Shown piece by piece: positions 23,298 to 37,100 of a stretch of DNA of 64,000 bases. This DNA is from Mesaphorura yosii. Lineage: Eukaryota; Arthropoda; Collembola; Poduromorpha; Tullbergiidae. The DNA lies in contig WIXG01000091.1 in the NCBI GenBank assembly GCA_009869945.1, forward strand, positions 62,001 through 126,000, in the 5' to 3' direction. The position numbers and the translations under genes are program-made. The notes beneath the pieces are model-generated. The model had not been told where the DNA came from, did no database searches, and saw only the letters and a program-made list of their open reading frames with translations. Every line of letters starts with the position of its first letter. Position 1 is the first letter of the stretch.

Positions 23298-26200
23298 CAT
23301 TTAGACACATAATAAATACAGAAAGCGTGTGAAAATGGTTTAAATAGTAGTGCTGGAATGAGATTGTAAATCTTTTCACGCCTATGGTGGTCTATTCTTG
23401 TATGTGCACAGAGCACATAAAATATAAGACCCACACTCACATACACACTCACTCACACTGAGTGTTTTCCGTACACTCAGCATTCACATGCTTTTGTGCT
23501 GGTATTCGAAATTTATCTGACACAACAATGCAATCGCCACGTTCATTTACCGGTGGATATCCAACCAGCAGGATTCTTTAAGCGTTTTCCAGTAATAATA
23601 TTTTAATGTATTCGATTCATTTTGTTGGCTATTACGGGGAACATAAAATTCTCACTTAAAAAGACACTAAATGACACTGCAAAAATTTATGTCTTCTAAA
23701 TTCCGTGTTGAGTCGTGGAGCGAGGATTTATTAACATGCGCGCGGTGTGACTTCTGCATTGTTTACATAAGAGTGTCAACTTGTGCAAGCTGAATGCAAG
23801 GAACTGCAGCACCAAGAGGAAACCTAAACTGATAATGCCAAAACATCGCTTTTGATGTCCATGCGGATTTTCAACGAGAGAGGACTGAAAGGCTAGTTTG
23901 GTTTCACGATGTAAATGATGCTTACAGTACCTTCATAACACATAGTCATAGTGCCTGAGATGACAGATGAGAGTGTCATCATCACGATGATACGATCATA
24001 CATGCAATATACATAATCGCATCAATCCGTTTGGGCGAACGGAGCGAGGGGAAGTCAGAAGACCAAACACATGGTGAAAGTGAACACCCAAACACGTATC
24101 AAAGGCCAAAAGTGTAAAAAATTGAAGAGATGAAAATTCATTCCAGACGAAGTTGTTGAGAGCAGTGTGGAAGCAGCCAGCATGGATTTTACATAATGCA
24201 CGCATTTTTGTGTTGCTTTTCTTTTAGACTCGCACTTCACAGGCACGTAAGAAAATGAAATGAGCTCGTTGCTCGTACAAATGAATAAAGTTTTCTATTT
24301 TGCAGTTTTATTACCGGCGCTGTCTGAAATGTGTCTCCGTGTAACGTTGTTTTACTTTCTCCCCATTTAACTGCATAAATATGCAATCCCAGCTCCTCTC
24401 TGACCTCGTGACACCCTGAAACATTTCTTGCCCTCGCACGTCTTGCGAGGGAAATGACCTATGAACGCGAATCATTTAGAAAATGTAAATATTTGACATA
24501 ATGCGCATGGAAAAGATGAGACTTCGAATAATTTTTGCATTAAGCCTTCTACTTTTCGCCTCGCAGCCAAACTTTCTCCTGTTTGCAAAATCCTCGAACA
24601 TTTGGAGATGCCATACGCCACGTGCAAGTGATTTGATAAAACTAATCGATCAAAATTCCCTTATGAAAGGCAAAATAAAGTTTTCGGGCCATGTTGTAAA
24701 AGTGAAAAGTGCGCTCTTTGTGCGGTGGCTGAAGTGTTGCTGAAATATGAAATAACTTTATTGCATTACCAAGCAGCAAGCATTACCAACTTTTCTCTTC
24801 GCTTCTTCTTTCACACGTTGCGATTTGCGTCGGCGTCAAGAAAGCAAGGATTTGCGATTTGCCAGCCGACATGATTTGAGCTTGCTGAGCAAGATGCAGG
24901 ACTCCAAGTTCCATTGCCGGAAGGCCTAAGCTGGCACAGAAAATTTCAACGCGCACCAGAAGCAGATGAGTCGGAGCGCGGAAATTAATGTGTGAGCTGC
25001 GTGCCGTAATCATAATCGTGTCGCGTCTCTTGCCCCAGTCCCATGTGCAATTGTCCCTTCTCCTTCGCGTTTCGCGACTGTTCAGAAAAATTGCAGACAC
25101 GATCGTAAAAATCCTTCATTTCTTACCTTTTGCCTTTGTGCCCTGAATTCATATCTGCCTGGGAGTGCGTGTGCGTGTGAGTGTGAGCTCGTTATGAATA
25201 GTCAGGAATCAAGAAAAGTGGGTATTATTCATTCTGCTTATGGTGATTCTCCCTCGAAATTCTTTTATTTCCTCAACTCCCAAGTCTTGTCGCTGCCGTG
25301 GCCGTGCTGCCGCATCCTTAACTCGGCCAATGTGTGGCTGCTGTCTTTTATAATAGTCGTCATAAAGATATACGTACGCATCGCACACGGCAAGCGTCGC
25401 GGCGCAAAGCAGGGCAAGGAACGTGTGGAGTGTGTTGTATATGCGAAAACGTGACATGATTCCAAATGATGTACTTTCTTCTTATTCCTCCTACATATTA
25501 TTATCATCCTCTGCCCCGCTCTGTTCTGCTATTTTACTTTCCCGAAACTCTTGTGAGACTTAGCAACTCTTACAAATATTTTATTCTTATATTCACATTC
25601 ACATCTTCGACTGACACACAGTCACATCATATATTATTTTCCTGTCTCCTGACCGGGCTAACACGGTGAGACAAAGGCAGGCACAAGAAAATCAAATCCC
25701 CACGCACACGCATAAATATGTATTTTCTGTTCTGGTTAATTCGAGACGTGAAAGGAAAGAACCGAGACAAGTCGACGAAATTCAGATTCGAAAAGAATTT
25801 GACCCAGTTTGTAATGATCCAATTGTGCTCTGCTTCGGCACATTTACTATGCATTTGCATGAATAACAAAACCCCACGCAATCAGACCAAATCCAAACCG
25901 TAACTCTAATCTGACCTTCTTTCGCCAATTACTCACGAGTTGCTCCGGTCTGCGTGCCCAAATGCTATTGCGATTCCTGAGTTCTTAGTTCCTGGAGGCA
26001 CGAATGAATGAAAAATGCAGAGAGCAAGTCATGTTGATGTATTTTGCATAAAGATTTGACGTGTAGTGGAGAGAATATTTCACGCCTTTTATGTTCCCTT
26101 GAGCTACAATAAAAGAGCAGAAGAAAGAAAGTGAAAGAAGGTAGATGAACAAGTGAAGAAGCGCAATGTATCATAAAAATCTTATAAAGTAAACTATGAA

Positions 26201-26598
26201 TTTTGTTCACTTCGTGTTACGCAACTGGGTCTCTCGCCTTGCTTGTTTTGTTTCATTTTTGCACGTTACGCGCGAACGCGAAGTCTTCACGAACAGCTCC
26301 AGCGTGGTGCTGCTCTTTGGTACAATAAAATGCGCGCTACTGATGCATGCTGATCTGGACATTGTGTGTTGCTGAGAGGAAGGAAAAGTTAGCTTGGCCG
26401 CTGCTTTGGTAGAAGCGATCCACAAAGGACATGAGAGAGAGGTTTGAGGAAGCGGTGCAAGCAAAGGAAAAGAAAACAGCAGCAACACAAGAGAAACTAT
26501 CCTAAAGTTTCATTCCCATGTCAGGCAGAAGCCAAGGAAAGAAGCTGGAAACCTGGAATCATGCTGCTGGCTATTCTTGCTGCTTGCTTTCACCGCAG

Positions 26599-26736
26599 CT
26601 CAAGAGCAACAGCAAGTTATGCACGAAAGAAAAAAAATAATTTCTGGTGCTGGAGGAAAGAAGGAATGCATTATTGTGGAACCACTGGAATTTAAAATGA
26701 GTTTTCAGAATTGCAAACCTCTGCTCACATCCATGT
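26599..26736 (+). other. Possible exon with the first half of a cystine-knot (CTCK-like) domain
   Basis: A strong acceptor (pyrimidine-rich CTTGCTGCTTGCTTTCACC, AG at 26597-26598) opens a 138-nt frame that would end at a GTGAGA donor (26737). Both edges are phase 1, as is common for modules of secreted proteins. The 46 codons give a hydrophilic Gln/Lys-rich start and then K-K-E-C, fourteen residues, C-K-P, seven residues to the splice point. In CTCK proteins such as bursicon or DAN-family factors, C1 and C2 are separated by 13-14 residues and C2 and C3 by about 9, so the intron would fall just before the C-x-G-x-C motif. Neither a signal-peptide exon nor the second half was found with confidence. 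Chance is a real alternative. Confidence 0.2.
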
Positions 26737-28131
26737 GTGAGAGTAACTTCTACTCTCTCATCGTTGCTGCTGCCGCTGCTCCCGGGTTATGTAAATTATT
26801 TTGTGTGGAGCTTGTGAATAAATATTGCAAAACTAATGTGCAAAATACACGCAACGGAAAGTTATGTGCTACAAAAATTCAATTTAAATGTTGGTCGGTC
26901 TCGGTCCAGCGCAGCGGCAGTAGCAATAGAAATTGTATTTGGCTTGGTCCATTTCGGACTTCAATGGACACGATGTGGGTCATAAATTTTGGAAAGAGTT
27001 TACCCAAGAACGGGGTTAGGCAATAAATACTGGACCGGTTGCCCGTGAATTGATGTAATTGAAAATGGTTAGAGTTGGAATAGCAAGCAAGTAAGCAGAT
27101 TAATGCCGACTTAACCAAAACTCGACTCGAAGCCAGCAGCGCAACGTCCGTCCGGCCATCCTCCTTTTAGCAGGCCTTTAGGCTTGTGCGTGTGTTTGTG
27201 TTTACTTAGTCTCAAGAATCCCAAAACTCATTAGTCGGTTTCTTTAAATAATAAGTGTCTAAATACTTTATTGTTTCCACACACTAATGCTGAATGCTGA
27301 CTGACATGCCGAATGAGTTTTGGCTGACGCTATGCACTTGTTTCTTGCCTTGCTTCTGCCTCTGTCCATGCCCTTTTTGGGGTTAAATGAATTATTGACT
27401 TGAAAGACAACCGTACTTGAATCTTGAACGAAACGGCAAAAGTAACAACGCGTGAATGGAACACCATGAAATACAACAGATGAATTGTTCCTTTTGTGTT
27501 GTTGCTACTGAAGGAGCCACAACGCAGCTTCTGAAGACTGTCTTTGCTCCTTTGTGAATGTTGCCTTGATGCATGCTGGAGTGACTTCGAATCAATTGTA
27601 ATATGCCAGTTTCCTTAGCCTCGTCGTAATTTACCTTCATTAGTCAAACGCGGCGTAAGATGGAGGAGTAAAAAGTGACGCTCATTCTTATTCGGGTTTA
27701 TTCGCTTGCGACAAACCCTCATTGTTATTCTATTGTGGTTCATTTTGCTTGTTAAAACCAATCTTGGCTTCAGCTTCCTTGAATTTCTATTCAATAAAAG
27801 CTTGAAAGGCGGATGCCCAAGTGCATATGAATTTTACAGTGCGTATCTGCGTGCTTCAAGGATTTAACATTGACTCGGTCAACCTGCAAAGAAGCCAGGA
27901 CATAGTAATACAGCCCAAGTCCGAAGCAGATTCCAAAACCCAAAAGGACCATCGTCTCCAGTTTACGACCTCCTCGTTACTGCGTGTCACCGTTTGCTTT
28001 CTCCTTTCTAGCCCACTCATTATAAATTGCATCAATAATTCTTCTTGCAACAAAAGCTCACTAAAACTCTCCTCTGCAGCATTAGCAGATTTTAAGCTCC
28101 CGTTTTAATTGATTTTCCTCGGCTCGGCCTA

Positions 28132-28147
28132 GCTTGCTTGCTTGCTT
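28132..28147. repeat. (GCTT)4 microsatellite
   Basis: Four tandem GCTT units. A similar shorter run is at 34293-34307. A simple repeat with no sign of function. Confidence 0.75.
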
Positions 28148-31100
28148 TAGCCTTCTTGTAGTACACTAAAGAACAAGTAAAATCCAAGCAAAACTTCTTT
28201 GGAGATTAAATGACACGATGCTGAAGCCAGGCCTTTTAAAGTGTTAGATTATACAGGACTCACAAGAGCGATGCTCAAAGTGCAAGTCAGGCAGGCAGGC
28301 GGCACACGCTTTTCAATGAATTAACAGAACAAGAACACATTTCTCCGTCCAACCGAGCGACTCTCGTTCTTGGCTGAAGTCAGATAATAACATTACAGGA
28401 CGGCTAGACTTACAGATCTCACTGAACTGGAAATTTGAACAATAATCTTGAACTGGAATCAATCGACTCGAGTAAAGTGAGAAAGCAGTTCTTCTTTATG
28501 CGTGCGTACAACGCGTACCCTTTCTGTTGGCCGGTCAGGCCACCCGATACGCTACGAGAAATGCGTCTGCCTGACTAAAGGAACATAAAAGCTCAGCCAT
28601 GAAATAAGCCAGGCTCTTGTGCCCGCTCTTCTCTTGTGACAAGATCAGAAAATTCATTTATCATTTTCAAAAGTGAAGGCAAGATGAGTACTTTAGATTC
28701 CTTTCCTCATCTTTACTCGCTCAGTCTCTTGTCTTACCATATTTTTGTTCTTCAAAAATCAAGGCCATCCTGACTGGATCCAGGTGGCCCTTCGCTTTTT
28801 ATGCTTAAGAATATGAAATAGATTTTATTCATAGCGGTGGACCCATCTTGAATATTATTGTCTTTTGCTAGCCCATTGTACTGGCACTGAGAGAAAAATA
28901 AGTGGAAAGAAGGGCAGGCGCAAGGAAGAATGAACCTTTTCAGTTTAACTTCTCAGCAGTTTTGTTTATGATACCCAAATGATCGATCCCTGCTTCCCGA
29001 AGCCAAAAATTAATTATTAGATGGCCTACTTCGCGTATTAATGCTCATTTTGACTGCGCTTCGCAACTAATCTCAAACTACCGTCCACGGCTATTAATCT
29101 TCTTGTTCCGTATTCAAGAATTTTTATTGATTGATAAAATGGCGATTAAAAACTGAAGCCATGATAAATTCTATTTATAGTCACCTGCTTCGCACAGAAA
29201 ACTTGTACTGAAGGAAATAATTATAATGATAATAGCGGTCTGCGGCCAATTTAATTTATAAATTATACACTTGCGGCTAATAAACTATAATTTTGCCAAG
29301 TGTACCCCACGTAAGCCGCTTTCGCGTCCGCGTGTATGTTATCCAATTATAACCCAAAATACTGACCGGTAAGAGCTTTTAATTTAACATGGCATCCTCT
29401 TTCCACTTGAATTTCAGGTTCAGTCGCATTCTCAAGTGTTCGGTCGCGTCTTGACTCCGATGTTGTGTGTTAAAATAATAATTTAAGCGATACCTCCTGG
29501 TTAGATTTTTGTGCTCGTTTTACGATCATCATTCCTCGACCCGACTCCCTTCATTTTGACTTTTGATCTCCTGCTGTGACGTGTTTGACTAAGATTTACA
29601 TATTACATACAGTTTATGCAAATTTTCATGGAAAACATGATGGCAAGAGCAAACATCTTCATTATCAAAAGCATATTTATGTTTTACTTAAAATGCATTC
29701 TTGTTTCGCGTCTCGTTTCAGTAGTAAATACTTGCGCTTGGATGTGGACGTCGACTTTGACACTGCAACCCGTTTTTGGAAGGCGAAAAAGGTTTGGAAG
29801 CGGAGAACTTTTCCCATGAACGATCTCAATTTATATTTTTATATCCGAAACAATTCAACAATCATAAATAATTCGACTGCTAAAATCCCACGTTGCGACT
29901 GCGAGCTCTGCCGCATGACGCCAATAAATATAATTATCATGCTTTACAATCTTTATTCTTCCTGTCTTGAGAGATCAAAACAAATCTGGGGTACCGAGAG
30001 AATAAGATTCATTACCTACCACCGTCAGAGAAAACTACAGTCAATAAATGCCATTATTTATAACCCAAGACTCTGAACGACATTCCGAATTGTTTCGGTT
30101 CTCGCTTCTTGGAAGTCTGTTGTGTCATAAACAAAGAATTGGAGCCACAAGAATTCATTCTAATCTGATTCCGCGCCCTATTCGTCATGGCCCACTGCAA
30201 AAGACACTCGGAGCCATAAAATAATTGAATTATATATAATATTTGTAAACAGTCAACAACGTGCGTTGTGCGTTCTCAAATTTGAAACGCAGTAATGATG
30301 GTCATGATTTCAAAACTTACGTCAGTCCGGCATGACTTAAAGTTCTTGGTAAATGGCGAAGGTTCTTGACTTTTTCGCTTTCCTCGTGATATTGTTATTT
30401 GTTCATTGAATATAATAATAAAATTAATGGAGTTTTGGGGCGCTCTATTTTGCCAGCGTCTCTGTGAGGCAGTCGTCAAGTTCTCGGGGTAAAGAAACTG
30501 TAGAAATTTTTAAATTGAATAAAAAAGTTTTCTCATTTTATTTCTCTTTTACCTCTTTAGCCGCGTAGAGAAAACGTAATGAGTTAATACACTTTCAGCA
30601 AGCAAGTTCATAACGCTTGTATTCGAGCTCAGGTTCTGGCACATTTTTGAAAAATCCGCTTGGAAAGGACGAACATGCTACTTTTCCGAATGCGTGAAGT
30701 TTTTGCTGATTCATTCTCAAAGAAATGAATAAACATATCAGTTCTTTCACCACCATTAAATTGGTAAAACTTACAACTTTGTGCGTGTAGATAGGTTCAG
30801 GCCGAACTTAATTCCTTGCGAAATTAAAACCGGCCATACAGCAGCCGCGGTCACAGCATGAAATATCTTAAGTGAGCGCTTGCAAAAATACAGAAAACGC
30901 AGAATGTGTAGGCGTTTTGCGAAAAAAGTTGGCGAAGTTCGCAGACATATCTCAGGGGCTCAGAGTGAAATGAGCTCTTCTACTTCAATTTAAATAGCAT
31001 CAAAAGCTTGCAGGCCAGCTTCGTATCGCTATCAAAGTCGACGGAGAACATAAAATTTAATAATTCAGATTTTTATGACTTGCGAAATGCGACTCGAGCT

Positions 31101-34100
31101 GGCACACGATGACGACATGCTGTGGCGCACGTAGTCCTTATTCGTGCTAATTTACATATTTTTTGCATGTAATGTCGCCTGCCGAAGCCGATGTACCTTC
31201 GATATTGTATTTCACATCAACAAAGTTCCAGACTTCAAGGCGCGAGGACTGTCGGCACATAGCACAGGCCAAAGACACACATGCCCAGGTTGCACGTTCA
31301 AGAAGCAACATGTCATGAGACCATTAAATGTCGATGAACCATGAAATGAAGCGGATACATTTGGTTCTGTTGTGCCGCCGCCGTCGCCGCCAGGATGTGT
31401 TATGATTCATGATAGAAATGAGCCGTATCCATGTAACATGAATGATAAACAATCATAATGGTAAGTAATTTGAAAACGAAATTCAATACAGACAACAAAA
31501 CCTTGTCTCGTCGCCTGCCTTTAATCATTAATCTTCTTCTGGATTCCAAATCGCCCGCTTCATTCATTATTCACACCGTGGTTACTAAATGCTAACTGAA
31601 TGCTCAATGAGAAGATAATAGGCGATGGTGAACCTGAATTCCAGACGGGGTCGCGTAAACAAAGCGAGTGCAAGACAATAATCGCTTCCGTATCGAATGG
31701 TCACCTTGTTGGTTAACCGTAAATCCGAGTATGAAATAGCATTTCTGTGAAGGCGATTCATTCACTCTAAACTTTGGGTCTTGTGTGATGAACTCGGAGT
31801 TCCTTTCTCAAGTCCCGAACTTGCTATTGCTAAGCAAAAAAATCCTCAGGGCAAGGTTTCGTGGCATACTTCTTGTGGAAGGGACCCAACGACACCACAC
31901 CACAGACTCAGAATATTTTATCTCATCTTCTTTCATCTCGTAAAAGTCTTTGAGGTTTTCTTCGTCTTTGTGGCTGGGTCGGACTGAAGAATAAGTCTAA
32001 CTTTGTAAAGTATTCTGAACCAAATCTTAAACATCTTTTACGCTCGCCTTCCTTCTCTAACCAACTTCACTCGACTCCAACTTCAACTCCAGCCGCTTAA
32101 ACCCTGTTCTGAACTCCTTCCTGGCTGACTGCAGTGGCAATGACATCATGCCACGATAGTCAGGACTCGAAGTGCATATACTTTTCATGCGCTATGTACA
32201 CAGAATAAAAATAGTGTATGAAATCCAAATATTTTGATATGTCTAGCGTGTAATTTGAAGCGCATACAGTTTACCGTACCACACTATAGCCCGGTGTGTT
32301 TAAACTTCCAGCCATAACTTAGCAGGAAACTGAGACACACATGAGCGAAAAACGGTACCGAGAAAAGATAAGGGATGAGTTCGGAGCCTGAGACTGGGTT
32401 TCATTTTGCCGTAATATAAACTTATATCATACGAGGCATGGCACGTCGTAGCCAGGGCAAGCAAGATAATAAAAATGAAATGAAAACTGTGAGAAATAAG
32501 ATATCTTTATACTGGGGCATGGCGTAACCCAGTAATATAGAATTACTTCGGAACTTTTCCTTTGACAATTCAGTTCCAGTTCAACTTCGGTTGTACAAAG
32601 TGCACGATAGAAGGATGAAAAGTGCATTTGGTAGGAAATGTAATCGTGGAAAGCAAGGCAGGAAAGAGGCCGTGTAGAATTGTAATGTAAACATGGCATT
32701 CTTCTGTAATTGGGTTGGTTAACCATAAAATATTGTCTTGGAATCCTGCACTAAACCAGGTTGAATCTCTGATCTGATTTTGGATTAGCCGCATCAGCTT
32801 CAGATTTGAGATTTGAGATAAACTCAAAATTATTGCTAATGAGAAACTCTTGAAGCTGTTTCAATTTCCATTTCTGCCCCTGAGTGGAAATATCTCCCGC
32901 CCTTAATGAGAAACAAACAAGCTCATATTTTTCCGAGTTTATGATTCCAGAAAATGTTAAAATGTGATCTTAGTGTTTGTTTTTCTTTTCTTGTGGGAGT
33001 TTTAATGGGATTTCAAAGTTGGTAATGAGCAAGCAAAAAACTCGAGCTTGGCTTGGGATTTTGGGAAATAGAATCGATGACGTTAAAAAAATTAGGAAAT
33101 ATTAATTTACTGCATATTGCCTGTTTAAAAAAGAAGGAAGTTGTAAATTATTTTAAACCTTTCTGAAACCAATCCGTCGTGGATTACATGGCTTAGCACC
33201 CGGGTTCCGATACTGAAGATCTTGTTTAGCGCTGCATGTGCAGAAGGTTAAGAACCGAGTTATAAGATGTTTTTGCCTTCAAGTACCCAAGGGAAAGAAT
33301 TAATCCACAGGAATTCCCAAACCGGTTCCTGGCCCACTTTTATTTCTTTATTTAGATTTTGTCTCTGAACGAACATTACTTTAAGGAGACAATTAAGCAA
33401 CCAAGTGTCAAAGCAATAATTGAAACATCAAAAGGCAAGGGGTTCAAGTCGGTCATTAAATAAAAGCTAGCGGAATGTCGCTACGCTTGAGTGAAGTTCA
33501 TTGCATGTGCATATGTGAAACTACTTCCAGCTTCTTAACAAGTTGACTTGTGACTGCGACTTGACGACTTGACACCGCTTCTTTCTTTGCTTCAAGTCAG
33601 GTCACATTTTATTGTATCACCACCACGCGTGATTCGGTTCTCACAACCTCACAATGCAGCTCGAAGCACTAGTGCACTCGTAGCCGAGGGTAATTCCAGC
33701 AATTACAGAATGAACCTGTCAACATAAATTAAGGTTTTATACCGTCTACAAGTTTGTTGAGAACGAGAACCCGGATCCAAAGCTCCGGTAAAGGCAGAGA
33801 CATGGGCATGGAGAAGGAATCAATTGAATCATTTTTATCACGTAACTTGGTAGTTAGTCGAGTTAAGAAAGTGTGTAGCACTGCACTAAGTATATTTCTA
33901 TAGTCAACCATGATAAACTGAAAGGCTCATAAAATGAGAGCAACAGAACCGAACAAACTAAGACATGCTCTATACGCCTGGCTTGGGATTCTTTTACGGA
34001 CACAAGAAACGTGAGTATTTAAGATCACAAACAACCGAAACTTTTATCTTGTAAATACTTTTCTTATCTCTCTCTTATACGCATTACGGAAACTTTCCGG

Positions 34101-37100
34101 TAAATTCTGTTCCATCGTCTTCTTGCTTCTTCATCATCTTTCCGCTACCGCTTCCATGTCCGTGATGAGCAACGGCATCGAAAAATTCATCTCTTCTTAA
34201 GCGGGCGAAGAAAGCAAAAGACAAAGAAATAAAAAGAAACACAACAAAACTTTTTCATAATTGTTCCATTTAATTGAATTGTTGCTGGCTTCGCTTGCTT
34301 GCTTGCTGGTAGTTGAACTTTGTGAGGATGTTGTCGATTTTTATACTGCAGTCGTTGTTGAGTGCTTCAATTCTACAATGTAGGCATTCCTTTCTCGGAT
34401 CCTGGTTACGTTTCTAAACAGATCAGCACTCTCAGGAAATAGGATGAAGCCAGAAAATGCTCCAGGCAGTTAAGGATCCGGAATAGGTGCCTGAATTTCC
34501 ACGTGCGTGCGTTCATTTTTGTGACTACTCAAGTGCAGATAAAATTTTGAAGGATCTATTTCTGATGCTGCGAACATTTGCAGTTAAGTCCCCTCGCTAT
34601 TACATCAAGCTGATGGACTCATTTCACCCTCACCTCCGAAGGAGAATCTTTCAAGCTCATTATGTAAACTCCTTGCCATAACACCGACGTTACCATGTGA
34701 CGACTTTGGCCCTCGCTCAACACCAAATTCCCTCCTTGTAATGCTTTACGAAGGGACTCGTTGCAGGTGAAAGATTCTACAGTGTTAGGTCCAAACATTG
34801 TTATCGAACTTGCTTATTAAAATTGCCGGCGACCGGATTCAGTCGCCCGCGCGTAACGAATTGAAAGCAATCAAGCATTCATCTTCTACTAGAAACTTGA
34901 TTTCGGATATTTTCACGGAATATCGACATAAACAAAGTTTTGGAACGCGGAAATTGGTTGCACACGTGCGACCTTTCTGTGGTGTTTTGTGTCAACAATA
35001 CATCGGTCAAATCCTACATTTAGCAGTTTCTTAACTATACATTATTTGCAGGATCGATATAATTATTACTCTAAACAGGCGCCGCAGAATGTTAACAAGA
35101 TAGAAGATGACCGGCTCGGTCGTACTTCGACTTTGACAACTTATTCAATTTACACATAAATTCCATTATCAACGTTGTCTGCTGTTTTGCATATTGATTC
35201 GTTATTTATTGAATTTTTTCAACGTACGGAACGCAAAGAGCAAACATCGTCAATTCGAAGTTACATAATGATGCATAATATTTCGACCTCACTTCGGTTA
35301 AGAGGCAAGAGGTTTGACTTTCAATATCTATTCAGAAGCAATGAATTACTTTAACTTTAACCCGTGTCGTTGCGATTCGTGTTGAGTTTAACGGTACGCA
35401 CGCAACAAGAGTTTTGGAGAAAAATATTATTGGTAATCGAAGCCTTTTCATCAATTTAACTTCACGCATTGCTGAAACGTGCCATTGTTGACCTCTTCCA
35501 TAAATAAACTTTAGCACTTTGAATTCGCCATCAGATTAGAATCGATTTAAGAGTACACAAACACAAATTAAAGCGATAGGAATCTGAAACTACCGATTCA
35601 AAGCACAATTACGCAATTTAAATTGCTACTACACTCACAATCGACACGAACCACAGTCGATGCTCACTTGAGTGCAGCATTTAAAGTGATTCATCTTGAT
35701 TTTTTGTCGAAACACATTATCAAAATGAAAATATTACCAACTTTCTCGCAACACTCTTCTCTCGTCCGCTTTGTTTACACTAAAACTTTTTCTCTCGGCT
35801 TGGAAGGAAGGAAAGAAGGAGAAAAATTATAACAGTAACGCTGCATCAATTCGAGATTCTTATCTCGCAACGCACTTCCCATTCTCTCTGTGCAAAGAAA
35901 TTGAGTTATTGAAGAAGTCTTAGAAGGCGGCACAATTACGACCAGAAATATTCCAACATGAAGCAAAACCCGTCAAATGCAGAAATATTTCCCACTCTGC
36001 CATGCCAGGCAAGGCAGAAGGACCGAAAGAGGTACCGTGTGTCTCACTGTGGAGGAGAAGTGAGACTTTTCCTTTTGAGAGAATCTATAATATCCTCCAG
36101 AGAGAAATCTATGGGGAAAGAAATATTTTTACACTTATTTTATCTCACAGTGCTATTCAAGAGTTCGAGTTTCGCTACGCGTTCAGCAGCAAAGAGAAAA
36201 ATATGATTTATTGAAGAAGAGCCGTTAAAAACGTTTCCTTGTGGGAGTTTGAGTTGAGAGAGTTATTGTAACGCATCTCGAGGATGAATGAACGATACAA
36301 TTTATATAATATTCACAAAAATGTGTAGCATCTCGTCCTGGTGGATCGCTATCATTGTGTCATATCAAATGGATAAATCTAATACATTCATAAATATAGG
36401 CACGGATGAGAAAGAAAGAAATGAGAAATAACAACACAACAATGCCTTGCTAGCCAAGTCAGAATTTTACATTCGTATTCTCAAGTGAACTCTTCATTTC
36501 GTAACTTGCAATTTAGTCATTCAGAGCGAGTTTAGCAGAGCCAAAACAATCGTAGTCCGGCCAAGCAGAGCAGAGCATGTACACTGTCAGTTGATCCGGT
36601 ACAGCAATGGCGATGATGATGATGGCTCGAAAAAGTATGAATAATTAGTGAGAGTCTGATTCGGAGAAGCCGTTAACCATTACTTACACCAGAGCACAAG
36701 TCTCGGCCGCACAAGCACAAGTGGTGCGGCGAATGTAGCCAGCGAGCGGGAAGCAGTTAATGAGAATGGGATGAATGCATTTTAGAATTAATGTATAATT
36801 TATGCATTTGGGTAAACCAGAGAGGAATTAGAACCATGAGCTCAGAATCAAGGGTTTGAGTTGACTGTGAGCAGTCTGCAAGGCAATGTGTGCTGCTACC
36901 ACCCGTACGTGACAACAGAATCTGCTCTGAATTCATCCCAAAGCAAACCTCAGAGGCTCAGTTGTACTATAACTCGATTATGCAGTGCACCGCACCGCTG
37001 GAGCCTTGGCAATAATCATGAGTCCAAGTCCAACAGCACTTTTCCGGTCCCGTCTCGCCTGGCATATTGCACATGTAGTTGCTGATTGTATCAATTCCCA

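Larger units (their letters stand above)
12700..26560. other. Long stretch without a recognisable gene
   Basis: Nearly 14 kb of AT-leaning DNA with only short ORFs that look random. Contents worth naming are a small minus-strand exon-like patch at 13077-13159, pentamer repeats at 16384-16398, 18957-18974 and 23281-23297, and several pyrimidine-rich runs (for example 20400-20480). I found no RNA gene, transposon end or recognisable domain. Confidence 0.5.

Noticed and set aside
29576-30076. 166-codon ORF on the + strand
   Set aside because: It starts without an ATG, has no motif, and a few frames of this length are expected by chance.
31144-31344. Cysteine-rich frame with C-R-S-R-C and later C-P-G-C resembling a DAN-type knot
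   Set aside because: It has no ATG and no close acceptor before the first cysteines, a key later cysteine is replaced by Val, and the spacing is off by one or more.
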